Assembly (NCBI GenBank): GCA_903913645.1
Contig: CAIWMA010000193.1
Location: forward strand, 1 to 33,874
Source of the DNA: an uncultured Bacteroidales bacterium
GTDB lineage: Bacteria > Bacteroidota > Bacteroidia > Bacteroidales > UBA4417
Direction: 5' to 3'
Length of the DNA stretch: 33,874 nt
The number at the start of each line of letters is the position of its first letter. Positions within the stretch are counted from its first letter, which is position 1. The notes below the pieces were generated by a model. That model saw nothing but the letters and a program-made list of their open reading frames with translations. It was not told the origin of the DNA and made no database searches. Below, one piece after another: positions 9,117 through 16,894 of the stretch. The position numbers and the translations under genes are program-made.

Positions 9117-11390
9117 ATGACGTTATCGGCGATTCCTGATCGGATCAAACTTATTCATATAATTGTCCCTGGCATTGTTTTGATTTCTTTTAATATACTG
9201 GTTAATCAGTTTTTAACAGAAAGTGAATCACTGCAAATTTTCAACGGTGCATTTGAATTGCTGTTGTCTGCCATAGTATCAACTGTAATGGTGCTTATTT
9301 TCCGTTCTGCAAAAAAAAAGCAGTACGTTTTTAGCCGCACTTTATTATGGCTGATGATAACAACGTTAACCTGGTCAATCGGTGATGCACTATATCTCTA
9401 CCTTACTATCATAAAAGTAGACCCTTTTATATCTCCCGTTGATTTCCTTTATATTGCTGCATCGCTGTTTTTTATGGTTTCGGTTCTTACCATGGCAGGT
9501 ACACAGCCGCCATCAACCAGGCGGAATATGGTATTTATCGAAATCAGTATACTTGTTTTATCAGCAACCATAATTTTCACATTCCTGCTTCTGCTGCGCG
9601 GAACTCCGGACTTGAATTTTGATTCCCTCACACTGCTGATGGTTTTTATCTACCCGGTTTTGGATATTATTTCAATCTGGATAATTATGATTCTCTTCTT
9701 TGCTTATTCCGCAAGAAGCACTCAAAAAGTGGTTTTCTTATTATTTGCCGGAGCCTTCTTTATTTTTCTAAGCGATCTGTTTTACCTGATTTACTCCATT
9801 TATACATCGGTGGAGAGATATTTTCTTGTGGATATAGGCTATCATATCTTCTATATTATGCTCTTAATGGCCGGATTAATAGGATATAAAGAGATCAGGG
9901 GTCATAAATCCGATCTGGGGACGAACGGGCAAGTGTTTAAACAGAATAACTGGATTGTTTTTCTCCCCGGTGTGTTTCTTATCACTTTGATCGGCCTTAT
10001 TTTGGTTTATATTCTGAACCAGTCCTTCGTAATGTATAGGGGAATAGTGGTCATAATTGTTTTCGTTATTGTTCTTTTTATTATACATCAGTACCTGGTA
10101 GTGATAGATAATATGAAGCTTGCGAAAGAAATGAGGAGGATCAATGCTCAGCTGGAAAGTAATGTGGAAGAACGAACAGCCGAATTAAGCAAAGCAAATA
10201 TCGAACTTCAGGCAGAGATGAAAGAAAGAGAGAACGCAGAGGAACACCTGGCCCGAAGCAACCAGGACCTGGCCCTTTTAAACAGGGATAAGGATAAGCT
10301 ATTCTCCATGCTGGCACATGATCTTCGAAGTCCTTTGGGATCGATGATGAATCTTTCGTCGCTATTAGTCGAAAATATTAAGGATTTCGACGAAAGCGAA
10401 ATATTGGAAGTTGTGGACACGCTTAATAAATCAGCCAGTCAAACTTTTCAGCTGCTTAACGATCTTCTGGCTTGGTCTACCATACAAATGGGCCGGGGTG
10501 AAAGGGAAAAGGAAATATTTACAGTTTCGGAAATTGTAACCGAAAATATCATAATTCTTACAACCGACGCTGCCCAGAAGCAAATTGAGATACTAACAGA
10601 TATCGATCACAGCATTGTTGTTTTTGCTGATAAATTTGCAATTCAGACAGTATTGCGTAACCTGCTGAGTAATGCTATTAAATTTACACCGAACAACGGG
10701 CGTATAGATGTTATTGCTGTAGAAAAAGGTGATTCGACAGAGATTTCTGTTATCGACAATGGGACAGGTATTACCAAAGAAAAACAGAAGGAAATTTTCA
10801 GGGTTGATACAGTGAGTTCCTCTCCCGGCACTGATGGAGAGAAAGGTACCGGCTTCGGATTACTGCTATGCAAAGATCTGGTAGTGCGGAACGGGGGTAA
10901 AATTTGGTTTGAGAGTGAAAAAGGGAAAGGCAGTACTTTCCATATTACATTACCTGCAAAAGAAGGAGATAATCCCAATTCAGACTCTGATACAAAACTA
11001 ATTCCGGTAGCGGAAACAAGAATTGAATATAAATTAGACGATCCGAGGAGGCTCGGATTTACTACTCTTTTTGGTAGTTTTAATTCAACTATTTTGGCTG
11101 TTGAATTAAACAAGCTGTGGAGTAATCCTCAATTCAATCCTAATTATTCTGTTTTAATAGATATACGAAAAGCAAAATTTCACGGAGACAGCAAAGAGTT
11201 TCCTGATTTTCTCACAATTTTCAATGCAATGCCCGGCAACCGGACAAACAGAAAATTTGCTGTACTTACCGAAACTCCTCAGCAAGTTGCATATTCAACA
11301 ATGTTTGGTCAGCATATTAAAATGAATTTCACTTTGTCGGTTGAAGTCTTCAGTACTTCAGACGGCGCATTGACCTGGCTTGGGGCATAA
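9117..11390 (+). CDS. Membrane sensor histidine kinase with C-terminal STAS-like domain
   Basis: A 757-residue protein. Residues 10-330 hold about nine membrane helices, so the sensor is in or close to the membrane with no large periplasmic domain. A coiled coil follows (about 335-395, AEMRRINAQLE to SNQDLALLNRDKDKL). The HisKA motif is MLAHDLRSPLG with phospho-accepting H401. The HATPase domain has NLLSNAIKFT (N519), DNGTGI (547-552) and GTGFGL (577-582), so all kinase boxes are intact. After a short linker, residues 635-757 form an alpha/beta domain (LDDPRRLGFTTLFGSF, YSVLIDIRKAKF, ending VEVFSTSDGALTWLG) that resembles the SpoIIAA/STAS-like proteins common in Bacteroidetes. No response regulator is adjacent. 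The ligand is unknown; the arsenic operon directly downstream has its own regulator. Confidence 0.88.
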   Translation: MTLSAIPDRIKLIHIIVPGIVLISFNILVNQFLTESESLQIFNGAFELLLSAIVSTVMVLIFRSAKKKQYVFSRTLLWLMITTLTWSIGDALYLYLTIIKVDPFISPVDFLYIAASLFFMVSVLTMAGTQPPSTRRNMVFIEISILVLSATIIFTFLLLLRGTPDLNFDSLTLLMVFIYPVLDIISIWIIMILFFAYSARSTQKVVFLLFAGAFFIFLSDLFYLIYSIYTSVERYFLVDIGYHIFYIMLLMAGLIGYKEIRGHKSDLGTNGQVFKQNNWIVFLPGVFLITLIGLILVYILNQSFVMYRGIVVIIVFVIVLFIIHQYLVVIDNMKLAKEMRRINAQLESNVEERTAELSKANIELQAEMKERENAEEHLARSNQDLALLNRDKDKLFSMLAHDLRSPLGSMMNLSSLLVENIKDFDESEILEVVDTLNKSASQTFQLLNDLLAWSTIQMGRGEREKEIFTVSEIVTENIIILTTDAAQKQIEILTDIDHSIVVFADKFAIQTVLRNLLSNAIKFTPNNGRIDVIAVEKGDSTEISVIDNGTGITKEKQKEIFRVDTVSSSPGTDGEKGTGFGLLLCKDLVVRNGGKIWFESEKGKGSTFHITLPAKEGDNPNSDSDTKLIPVAETRIEYKLDDPRRLGFTTLFGSFNSTILAVELNKLWSNPQFNPNYSVLIDIRKAKFHGDSKEFPDFLTIFNAMPGNRTNRKFAVLTETPQQVAYSTMFGQHIKMNFTLSVEVFSTSDGALTWLGA

Positions 11391-11527
11391 ATCAAGTTTT
11401 TTTCAGAATAATGCACGTGTAAATAGTGGGCTGAGTAACCAATGGACCTACTGGCTAAATAAAAAGTAATTTTTAAGATAATGATTACCAGGCCGGTAAA
11501 ATAAAAATAGAAATTTGACAAAAAATA

Positions 11528-11575
11528 ATGTCGTATTTATACGTCATTAATAATTATGTCGTATATTTGCGTCAT
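11528..11575 (+). promoter_or_regulatory. Tandem ArsR operator overlapping the ars promoter
   Basis: Two near-identical 20-base elements, each an imperfect palindrome beginning ATGTCGTAT and ending CGTCAT, start 28 bases apart (11528 and 11556). The second contains TATATTTG (11562-11569), a perfect Bacteroidetes -7 box, so a bound ArsR would cover the promoter. The ArsR start codon lies 18 bases downstream. Arsenite would release the repressor (family knowledge). Confidence 0.65.
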
Positions 11576-11592
11576 AAAATTCATTTATACCG

Positions 11593-11919
11593 ATGGCAAA
11601 AACTGAATTATTTGACGGATCGCTTCAAAAAGCCGCTGCTTTTTTCAAAGTTTTGTCACATCCGGCAAGGCTGGCGATCATTAATTACCTTATCGAGACC
11701 GGGACATGCATAAACGGCGATATTACCGAAGTGCTTCCGCTCAGCCGCACAACAGTGAGCCAGCATTTGCAGGAACTTAAGGATTGTAATCTTATACAGG
11801 GAACCGTAGATGGGGCAAAGGTGAATTATTGCATCAATACTATTGGCCTTGAAGATATTATAAATGTTCTCCACGCTTTGGCTGAAAAGCTCGAAAAATC
11901 TAAATCCTGTAAATGTTAA
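11593..11919 (+). CDS. arsR: ArsR/SmtB family arsenic-responsive repressor
   Basis: A 108-residue winged-helix protein. The DNA-binding part reads LSHPARLAIINYLIE, then EVLPLSRTTVSQHLQELKDCNLIQG with the recognition helix S-R-T-T-V-S-Q-H-L, as in the family. The classical ELCVCDL metal site is missing; in its place is ETGTCINGD with a single Cys39. Other cysteines are C65, C80 and a C-terminal C106-K-C108 pair, so arsenite is probably bound by a different thiol set, perhaps Cys39 with the tail cysteines. It is the first gene of the ars operon, four bases before arsC, and its promoter holds a tandem operator consistent with autoregulation. Confidence 0.9.
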   Translation: MAKTELFDGSLQKAAAFFKVLSHPARLAIINYLIETGTCINGDITEVLPLSRTTVSQHLQELKDCNLIQGTVDGAKVNYCINTIGLEDIINVLHALAEKLEKSKSCKC

Positions 11920-11923
11920 AACT

Positions 11924-12799
11924 ATGAACATACTAATATTGTGCACTGGAAACTCTTGCCGCAGCCAGATGGCTCATGGATTCCTGCAATCGTTCGATCG
12001 GAATCTGAAAGTCTTTTCTGCCGGAACCCAGGCTTCCGGAAAACTGAACGAAAAAGCCGTACAGGTGATGAAAGAAGCTGGAATCGATATCAGTCACCAT
12101 ACGTCGGATTCCATTGATAAATACCTGAACGACGAATGGGATTATGTAATTACCGTTTGCGGCGGTGCTAACGAAACATGCCCGGCCTTTTTCGGTAAAG
12201 TAAAACATCGTTTGCATATGGGGTATGATGACCCATCGCATGCAGAAGGTACACCTGAATTTATTATGAGCGAATTTTACCGCGTTCGCAATGAAATAAA
12301 GGAAGGCTTCGGCAAATTATATGAAGAAAAATTGAAAAACACAATAAGTATTGACCGGTCAGAAAAGGCATTATCCTATTTCGATAATAAATTTAATTGT
12401 TCCCAGGCAGTATTAGCTTCATTTGCAGAAGAGTTGGGATTAGCTGAAGATGACTCACTCAGGATTGCTTCTGCTTTCGGCGGAGGTATGGGAAGGCAGC
12501 AGTTTACTTGCGGTGCTGTTTGCGGAGGAGCTATGGCTCTTGGACTTAAGTTCGGAAAAGGCAAAAATGATGGTGATGAAAAAAAACAGGCGACTTATGA
12601 TAAAACGGTTGAGCTTTTCGAGGCATTCTCGAAACTAAACGGATCGTCCAATTGCCGTAAGTTGCTTAATAATTTGGATATGAGAAATGAAAAAGACCTC
12701 GCCTTAATTATTGAAAAAAATCTTTTTCATACCAACTGCAGAAAATATGTGGTTGATGCAGTAAAACTTACAGAACAAATAATTGATAATTCTAAATAA
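11924..12799 (+). CDS. arsC: Arsenate reductase (LMW-phosphatase type) fused to C_GCAxxG_C_C redox domain
   Basis: A 291-residue fusion. Residues 1-135 are a thioredoxin-coupled ArsC: the P-loop C7-TGNS-C12-R13-S, then TVCGGANETCP with C79 and C86 placed like the relay cysteines of the family, and YDDPSHAEG with the catalytic Asp. Arsenate is reduced to arsenite. Residues 150-291 match the C_GCAxxG_C_C family: FNCSQAVL (C159), AFGGGMGRQ, TCGAVCGGAMALGL (C196, C200), SSNCRKLL (C244) and TNCRKYV (C272). This redox domain has no settled function; fused here it may supply electrons or hold arsenite. The ATG at 11924 is chosen because it starts the ArsC strand (MNILILC); an upstream ATG would overlap arsR by 56 bases. 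It lies 8 bases before arsM. Confidence 0.88.
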   Translation: MNILILCTGNSCRSQMAHGFLQSFDRNLKVFSAGTQASGKLNEKAVQVMKEAGIDISHHTSDSIDKYLNDEWDYVITVCGGANETCPAFFGKVKHRLHMGYDDPSHAEGTPEFIMSEFYRVRNEIKEGFGKLYEEKLKNTISIDRSEKALSYFDNKFNCSQAVLASFAEELGLAEDDSLRIASAFGGGMGRQQFTCGAVCGGAMALGLKFGKGKNDGDEKKQATYDKTVELFEAFSKLNGSSNCRKLLNNLDMRNEKDLALIIEKNLFHTNCRKYVVDAVKLTEQIIDNSK

Positions 12800-12807
12800 T
12801 TGATACC

Positions 12808-13638
12808 ATGGAAGATATTAAGAAAATTGTTAAAGAAAAGTATAGCGAAATTGCTAAACAAACCAAGGAACAGAATGCACCTTCCTGTTGTGGGGCTACA
12901 TCCTGTGGATCGGTAGTGGACTATTCAATATTCAGCGAGAGCTATGACCAACTGGAAGGATATAACCCGGATGCTGACCTCGGGCTGGGCTGTGGACTTC
13001 CGACCGAATATGCAGGTATTCAGCCAGGAAACAGTGTTCTGGATTTGGGTTCGGGAGCAGGAAACGATTGTTTTGTTGCTCGGGCGTTGGTTGGAGAAAC
13101 AGGTTATGTGGCCGGTATCGATTTTACAGAAGCGATGATTGAAAAGGCACGTGATAATGCACGAACCCTTGGTTATACCAATGTGGACTTTATCCAGGGC
13201 GATATCGAAAATATTCCTGTACGGTTTGGTGTTGTTGATGTTGTAATCAGCAATTGCGTGTTAAACCTTGTTCCTGACAAACCACAGGCTTTCAGCGAAA
13301 TTTACAGGGTGTTGAAACAAGGCGGCCATTTTTGTATTTCGGATGTGGTGCTACAAGGCGAACTGCCAACGGGCGTAAAAGAGGATGCAACCATGTATGC
13401 AGGTTGTGTTTCGGGTGCCTTGCCGCGTGAGGACTACCTCAGCATAATTGAAGAAGCCGGATTTACAAATGTTGAAGTTAAAAAAGAAAAGAAAATAGCC
13501 CTTCCTGATGAACTGCTACTGCTTTATATGTCAGGCGAAGAACTGGAAAAGTTTAAAAATGGTGAAACAGGTATTTTTAGTATAACCGTAACTGGTAAAA
13601 AGCCAGAAGGATGCGGGTGCGGATGTTCCTGTTCATAG
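12808..13638 (+). CDS. arsM: Arsenite S-adenosylmethionine methyltransferase
   Basis: A 276-residue cytoplasmic methyltransferase that converts arsenite to methylated arsenicals using SAM. The SAM motif is LDLGSGAGND (78-87), followed by the acidic GIDFTEAMI. Arsenic-binding cysteines are visible: C62 in GLGCGLP, C150 in SNCVLNLVPDK, and C200 in YAGCVSGALP, the set conserved in ArsM. An N-terminal CCGATSCG cluster (27-34) and a C-terminal Cys-rich tail (CGCGCSCS) add further thiols. Position between arsC and the arsenite pump gives one pathway: reduce, methylate, export. Start chosen at MEDIKKIV, 8 bases after the arsC stop. Confidence 0.93.
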   Translation: MEDIKKIVKEKYSEIAKQTKEQNAPSCCGATSCGSVVDYSIFSESYDQLEGYNPDADLGLGCGLPTEYAGIQPGNSVLDLGSGAGNDCFVARALVGETGYVAGIDFTEAMIEKARDNARTLGYTNVDFIQGDIENIPVRFGVVDVVISNCVLNLVPDKPQAFSEIYRVLKQGGHFCISDVVLQGELPTGVKEDATMYAGCVSGALPREDYLSIIEEAGFTNVEVKKEKKIALPDELLLLYMSGEELEKFKNGETGIFSITVTGKKPEGCGCGCSCS

Positions 13639-13695
13639 TTAAATAATTTTCAAATTCTAACATGCCCAAATTCTCACATCCTCAAATCAAAAAAA

Positions 13696-14778
13696 ATGCC
13701 TTCAACTCCCCGTTTAAAATTCCTCGACAGGTATCTTACATTATGGATTTTCCTGGCCATGTTTATTGGTGTTATATCAGGATATTTGTTTCCTTCCATA
13801 GCCCGATTCTGGGAATCATTAAAATCGTCGCCGGAAAGCACGACTAATATTCCGATTGCTATTGGCTTGATATTAATGATGTATCCGCCGTTGGCAAAGG
13901 TTAAATACGAGGAGCTAGGCGATGTGTTTCGGAACTGGAAAGTTCTTGCGCTTTCGCTGGTTCAAAACTGGATTATAGGTCCTGTGCTTATGTTTGCCCT
14001 GGCTATTACGCTGTTTAAATTGTTTCCGGGCGAAAACAATGCCAATCTGCCTTACATGTATGGTATCATTATGATTGGTCTTGCCCGCTGCATCGCCATG
14101 GTAATTGTGTGGAACGATCTGGCAAAAGGCGATACTCAGTATGCAGCCGGGTTAGTGGCATTTAACAGCATATTCCAGGTGCTCTTTTTCTCGGTTTATG
14201 CTTATTTTTTTATTGCGGTACTGCCGGGCTGGTTTGGCATACCGACTAACGATGCGGTCGAAAATATCACCATTGGCGCGATTGCGAAAAGCGTATTTGT
14301 TTATCTTGGAATACCTTTCATTGCCGGCTTTCTTACACGGTTTATTTTAATTCGAGTAAAAAGTAAAGAATGGTATCACACAAAATTTATCCCCAGGATA
14401 AGCCCGATTACGTTGATAGCACTTCTTTTTACAATTGTAGTCATGTTTTCGCTGAAAGGCGAATACATCGTAAAAATTCCTATGGATGTGATACTTATTG
14501 CTATACCACTGCTGATCTACTTTGTGGTCATGTTTATGCTTTCGTTCTTTATGAGCCGAAGAATCGGTGCCAATTACGGTCAATCGGTTACTTTGTCGTT
14601 TACAGCTGCCAGCAATAATTTTGAACTGGCTATTGCGGTAGCCATTGCCATTTTTGGAATGAACTCCGGCGAAGCCTTTGCAGCAGTTATCGGTCCGTTG
14701 GTTGAAGTCCCTGTAATGATAGCATTAGTGAATGTTGCTCTGAAATTCAAGGGTAAATACTTCACTAAAGGTTCCTGA
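13696..14778 (+). CDS. acr3: ACR3-family arsenite efflux transporter
   Basis: A 360-residue inner membrane protein with about ten helices. ACR3 carriers export arsenite using the proton motive force. The family signature is [19 protein letters not shown], whose Cys and surrounding residues are essential in characterised members, and [18 protein letters not shown] near the C-terminus, also highly conserved. Length is close to that of bacterial ACR3 proteins. It is the last gene of the ars operon, separated from arsM by 57 bases of simple sequence rich in CTCA, and followed by a strong terminator. The ATG at 13696 is chosen because the upstream sequence in frame does not resemble the family. 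Confidence 0.93.
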   Translation: MPSTPRLKFLDRYLTLWIFLAMFIGVISGYLFPSIARFWESLKSSPESTTNIPIAIGLILMMYPPLAKVKYEELGDVFRNWKVLALSLVQNWIIGPVLMFALAITLFKLFPGENNANLPYMYGIIMIGLARCIAMVIVWNDLAKGDTQYAAGLVAFNSIFQVLFFSVYAYFFIAVLPGWFGIPTNDAVENITIGAIAKSVFVYLGIPFIAGFLTRFILIRVKSKEWYHTKFIPRISPITLIALLFTIVVMFSLKGEYIVKIPMDVILIAIPLLIYFVVMFMLSFFMSRRIGANYGQSVTLSFTAASNNFELAIAVAIAIFGMNSGEAFAAVIGPLVEVPVMIALVNVALKFKGKYFTKGS

Positions 14779-14831
14779 ACTGGTTAACCGGTATTAAATA
14801 TTAAAGAAGTAGCTTTATTAATTGATAAAAG

Positions 14832-14871
14832 AGGAATGAAGTAGTGGCAAACTATTTCATTCCTTTTTTTT
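14832..14871 (+). terminator. Strong rho-independent terminator of the ars operon
   Basis: AGGAATGAAGTAG pairs with CTATTTCATTCCT (13 bp with one G-U pair) around a 7-base loop, followed by eight T residues. It lies 54 bases beyond the ACR3 stop. Confidence 0.88.
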
Positions 14872-14889
14872 GTTACAGGCTGTTTGGTA

Positions 14890-16128
14890 TTATCTCTTTA
14901 TCACTTTGTATGACTGCATTTTATCGTCATTAAACTTTAAAATATAAACACCTGAAGATAACCCGGAAATATTTATTGTTTGATTCTTTATTGTCAGTTT
15001 CCCTGCAATAACTGTTTGGCCCGATTGATTAAAAATCCTGTAGTTTGATGGTAAATCTATTCTGTTAGTTTTAAAGTTAATGAAATCGGTAGCCGGATTT
15101 GGGAATACCGTCATGTTATTAATTGCTTGCGTTTCGTTAAAATTATAAAGGTTCCCTAGATAGCCGCCCAGTAAATCATTTAAATCAAGAATATGAAGTT
15201 GTTGCGGAACAGTTATAAATGGAGGTTTAGAAAAGTTTTCATTCGAAAGATAGTATTTTAGCCCACCAGTTGTGGCAATCCCTTCAACCTGGTGAAATGG
15301 CAGTGAAATATTGATTTTTCGTTTATTCGCGCCGAAAAAATCGAAGCCGCTAAAGTCGTAAAGCAGGTAAAGAAAAGGCGATAATTGATTAGTGTATCCG
15401 CATAAAGCAATGAGATTTTTCGATTCAAGATAAGTTGCCCCGGTCACCAATCCCTGGACATCATACGTTAGTTTGAGCTTTGCTACATAAATGCCCGGTG
15501 ATTTTGGAATCGAATATACGCTGGTTTTGTTGCTGATCCATTGTTTGGTAAACAGAAAAATACTGTCGCTGGCAACAATAAAAGCTTCGCAGTCGAAATC
15601 CGTATTATTTGAACTAGTAGGAGAAAAATCAGTTTGATTAGAATAGGAAAAATTAATGGTTTCGATAACAGGCGAACCGTTAAGGATCGAAACTTTAGAA
15701 ATCTTCAGTATTTTCAGGTCGGTACGGTTTCCATTAGCGTTGTTCCCAAAATCACCTATATAAATGAAATCCTCATCCTGGGAAATTTCTTCCCAATCTG
15801 TATTTGTAACACCCTGCAAAGAATATGTTTGAAGGATATTGCCATTCGAAGTATCCAGCGCATAAATATTCAGATCATCACTGTCGTTGTGTGTCCAGAT
15901 TTGATTGTTCCAGCTTATTAACCCTGATGTTTCAGTAAGGTTACCTGCCAGGTTGAAACTGGATATGGGTGTAACCAAAGCCTGGTTGTAAGTGCAACTG
16001 CCATCATTTTGGGTAGCAGATGAATTAAAATTATTTGCAAGTGGATCGGTACAACCTGAGGTCTGCGCCGATGACAAAATATTTATAAACAATAAGCAAA
16101 CTGGCAATGCCAAATATTTAATCTTCAT
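14890..16128 (-). CDS. Secreted protein with T9SS type A sorting domain
   Basis: A 412-residue secreted protein. A signal peptide ends near residue 21 (SSAQ). It is followed by a GCTDPLANNF...DGSC motif (about 25-45) typical of Bacteroidetes extracellular proteins. The middle (about 50-330) has repeated short strands such as ETSGLISWNNQIWTHNDS and EEISQDEDFIYIGDFGNN, which suggest a beta-propeller-like fold of unknown function with possible Ca2+-binding loops. Residues about 340-412 are a type IX secretion sorting domain: VFPNPATDFINF, then SGLSSGVYILKF, ending YKVIKR. The protein should be carried across the outer membrane and attached to the surface or released. It is convergent with the ars operon, whose terminator separates them. 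Confidence 0.8.
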   Translation of the reverse strand: MKIKYLALPVCLLFINILSSAQTSGCTDPLANNFNSSATQNDGSCTYNQALVTPISSFNLAGNLTETSGLISWNNQIWTHNDSDDLNIYALDTSNGNILQTYSLQGVTNTDWEEISQDEDFIYIGDFGNNANGNRTDLKILKISKVSILNGSPVIETINFSYSNQTDFSPTSSNNTDFDCEAFIVASDSIFLFTKQWISNKTSVYSIPKSPGIYVAKLKLTYDVQGLVTGATYLESKNLIALCGYTNQLSPFLYLLYDFSGFDFFGANKRKINISLPFHQVEGIATTGGLKYYLSNENFSKPPFITVPQQLHILDLNDLLGGYLGNLYNFNETQAINNMTVFPNPATDFINFKTNRIDLPSNYRIFNQSGQTVIAGKLTIKNQTINISGLSSGVYILKFNDDKMQSYKVIKR

Positions 16129-16390
16129 GTTAACTGGTTTATCATCGCTTTTGAGAATGCAATATAATAGAGTGACGAGGCTTTTTTGTTCTAGCGCGTA
16201 AGGAGTAAAGGAAAATCAATTCATCAAGGCTTGCATTTTATTCTTTGCGGTGTAAAACAAATATTGCGTCCGGTTTGTTGATAAGCCTGTATAAATAATT
16301 TATATTCACTACTTTACTTCTCCATAACGCTATTGAACAGCTACATTGAATGTCATTCTTTAAATTCTAACCCTTTAACCCTTAATAAAT

Positions 16391-16801
16391 ATGATTACAA
16401 TGGATGAATTACTCAGCAATCAAACTACTTTGGGTGAGCTAGGTACTGATATACAAAACAATCTGAATGATTTACTGGTAAAAATTAACCTTGTGAGAAC
16501 AAGTTGGGCAAAACCAATGACAGTGACTTCCGGATTTCGAACTATGAAACATCACCTGGAAATTTATGCAGCTAAAGGCATAACTGATCCTGCAAAAATT
16601 CCGATGAAATCAAATCATCTTTTTGGCAGGGCTGTTGATATTGCTGATGCCAACAGAGACCTTCAAAATTGGTGCAAAGCAAACGAGCCCTTACTTGTTT
16701 CGATTGGTTTATGGATGGAAGATTTCTCTGTGACCAAGACCTGGTGCCACTTCCAGATTAATCCGCCTCAATCCGGGAAACGCTGGTTCATGCCTTTCTA
16801 A
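16391..16801 (+). CDS. Small M15-type peptidase (Peptidase_M15_3 / peptidoglycan DD- or LD-peptidase-like)
   Basis: A 136-residue protein with the metal-binding layout of M15 peptidases: TSGFRT (46-51), then SNHLFGRAVDIAD with H76 and D83, and WCHFQINPP with H120. These three residues would hold a Zn ion. Proteins of this size and type are often phage or bacteriocin-like endolysins that cut peptidoglycan cross-links, or host cell-wall carboxypeptidases. No signal peptide is present, so it would need lysis, a holin or another route to reach the wall. No phage genes are adjacent. The upstream spacer (16129-16390) is AT-rich without a clear promoter. A second ATG lies nine bases downstream and could also be the start. 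Confidence 0.75.
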   Translation: MITMDELLSNQTTLGELGTDIQNNLNDLLVKINLVRTSWAKPMTVTSGFRTMKHHLEIYAAKGITDPAKIPMKSNHLFGRAVDIADANRDLQNWCKANEPLLVSIGLWMEDFSVTKTWCHFQINPPQSGKRWFMPF

Positions 16802-16894
16802 CCTTGTTGGTGGAATTGAATTGCCGACAGGCGTAGCATTAGATTTCGAGAAAAGGAGTTAAAGATAAAATGCATTTATATCTCTCGGGCTCAT

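Noticed and set aside
9934-9944. TGTTTAAACA resembling the cyd/SOUL operator arms
   Set aside because: It lies inside the histidine kinase coding region and has no 14-base spacer, so it does not share the architecture.
10643-11113. Minus-strand open frame of 156 codons
   Set aside because: Antisense to the histidine kinase HATPase domain; Ser/Pro-rich composition typical of antisense reading.
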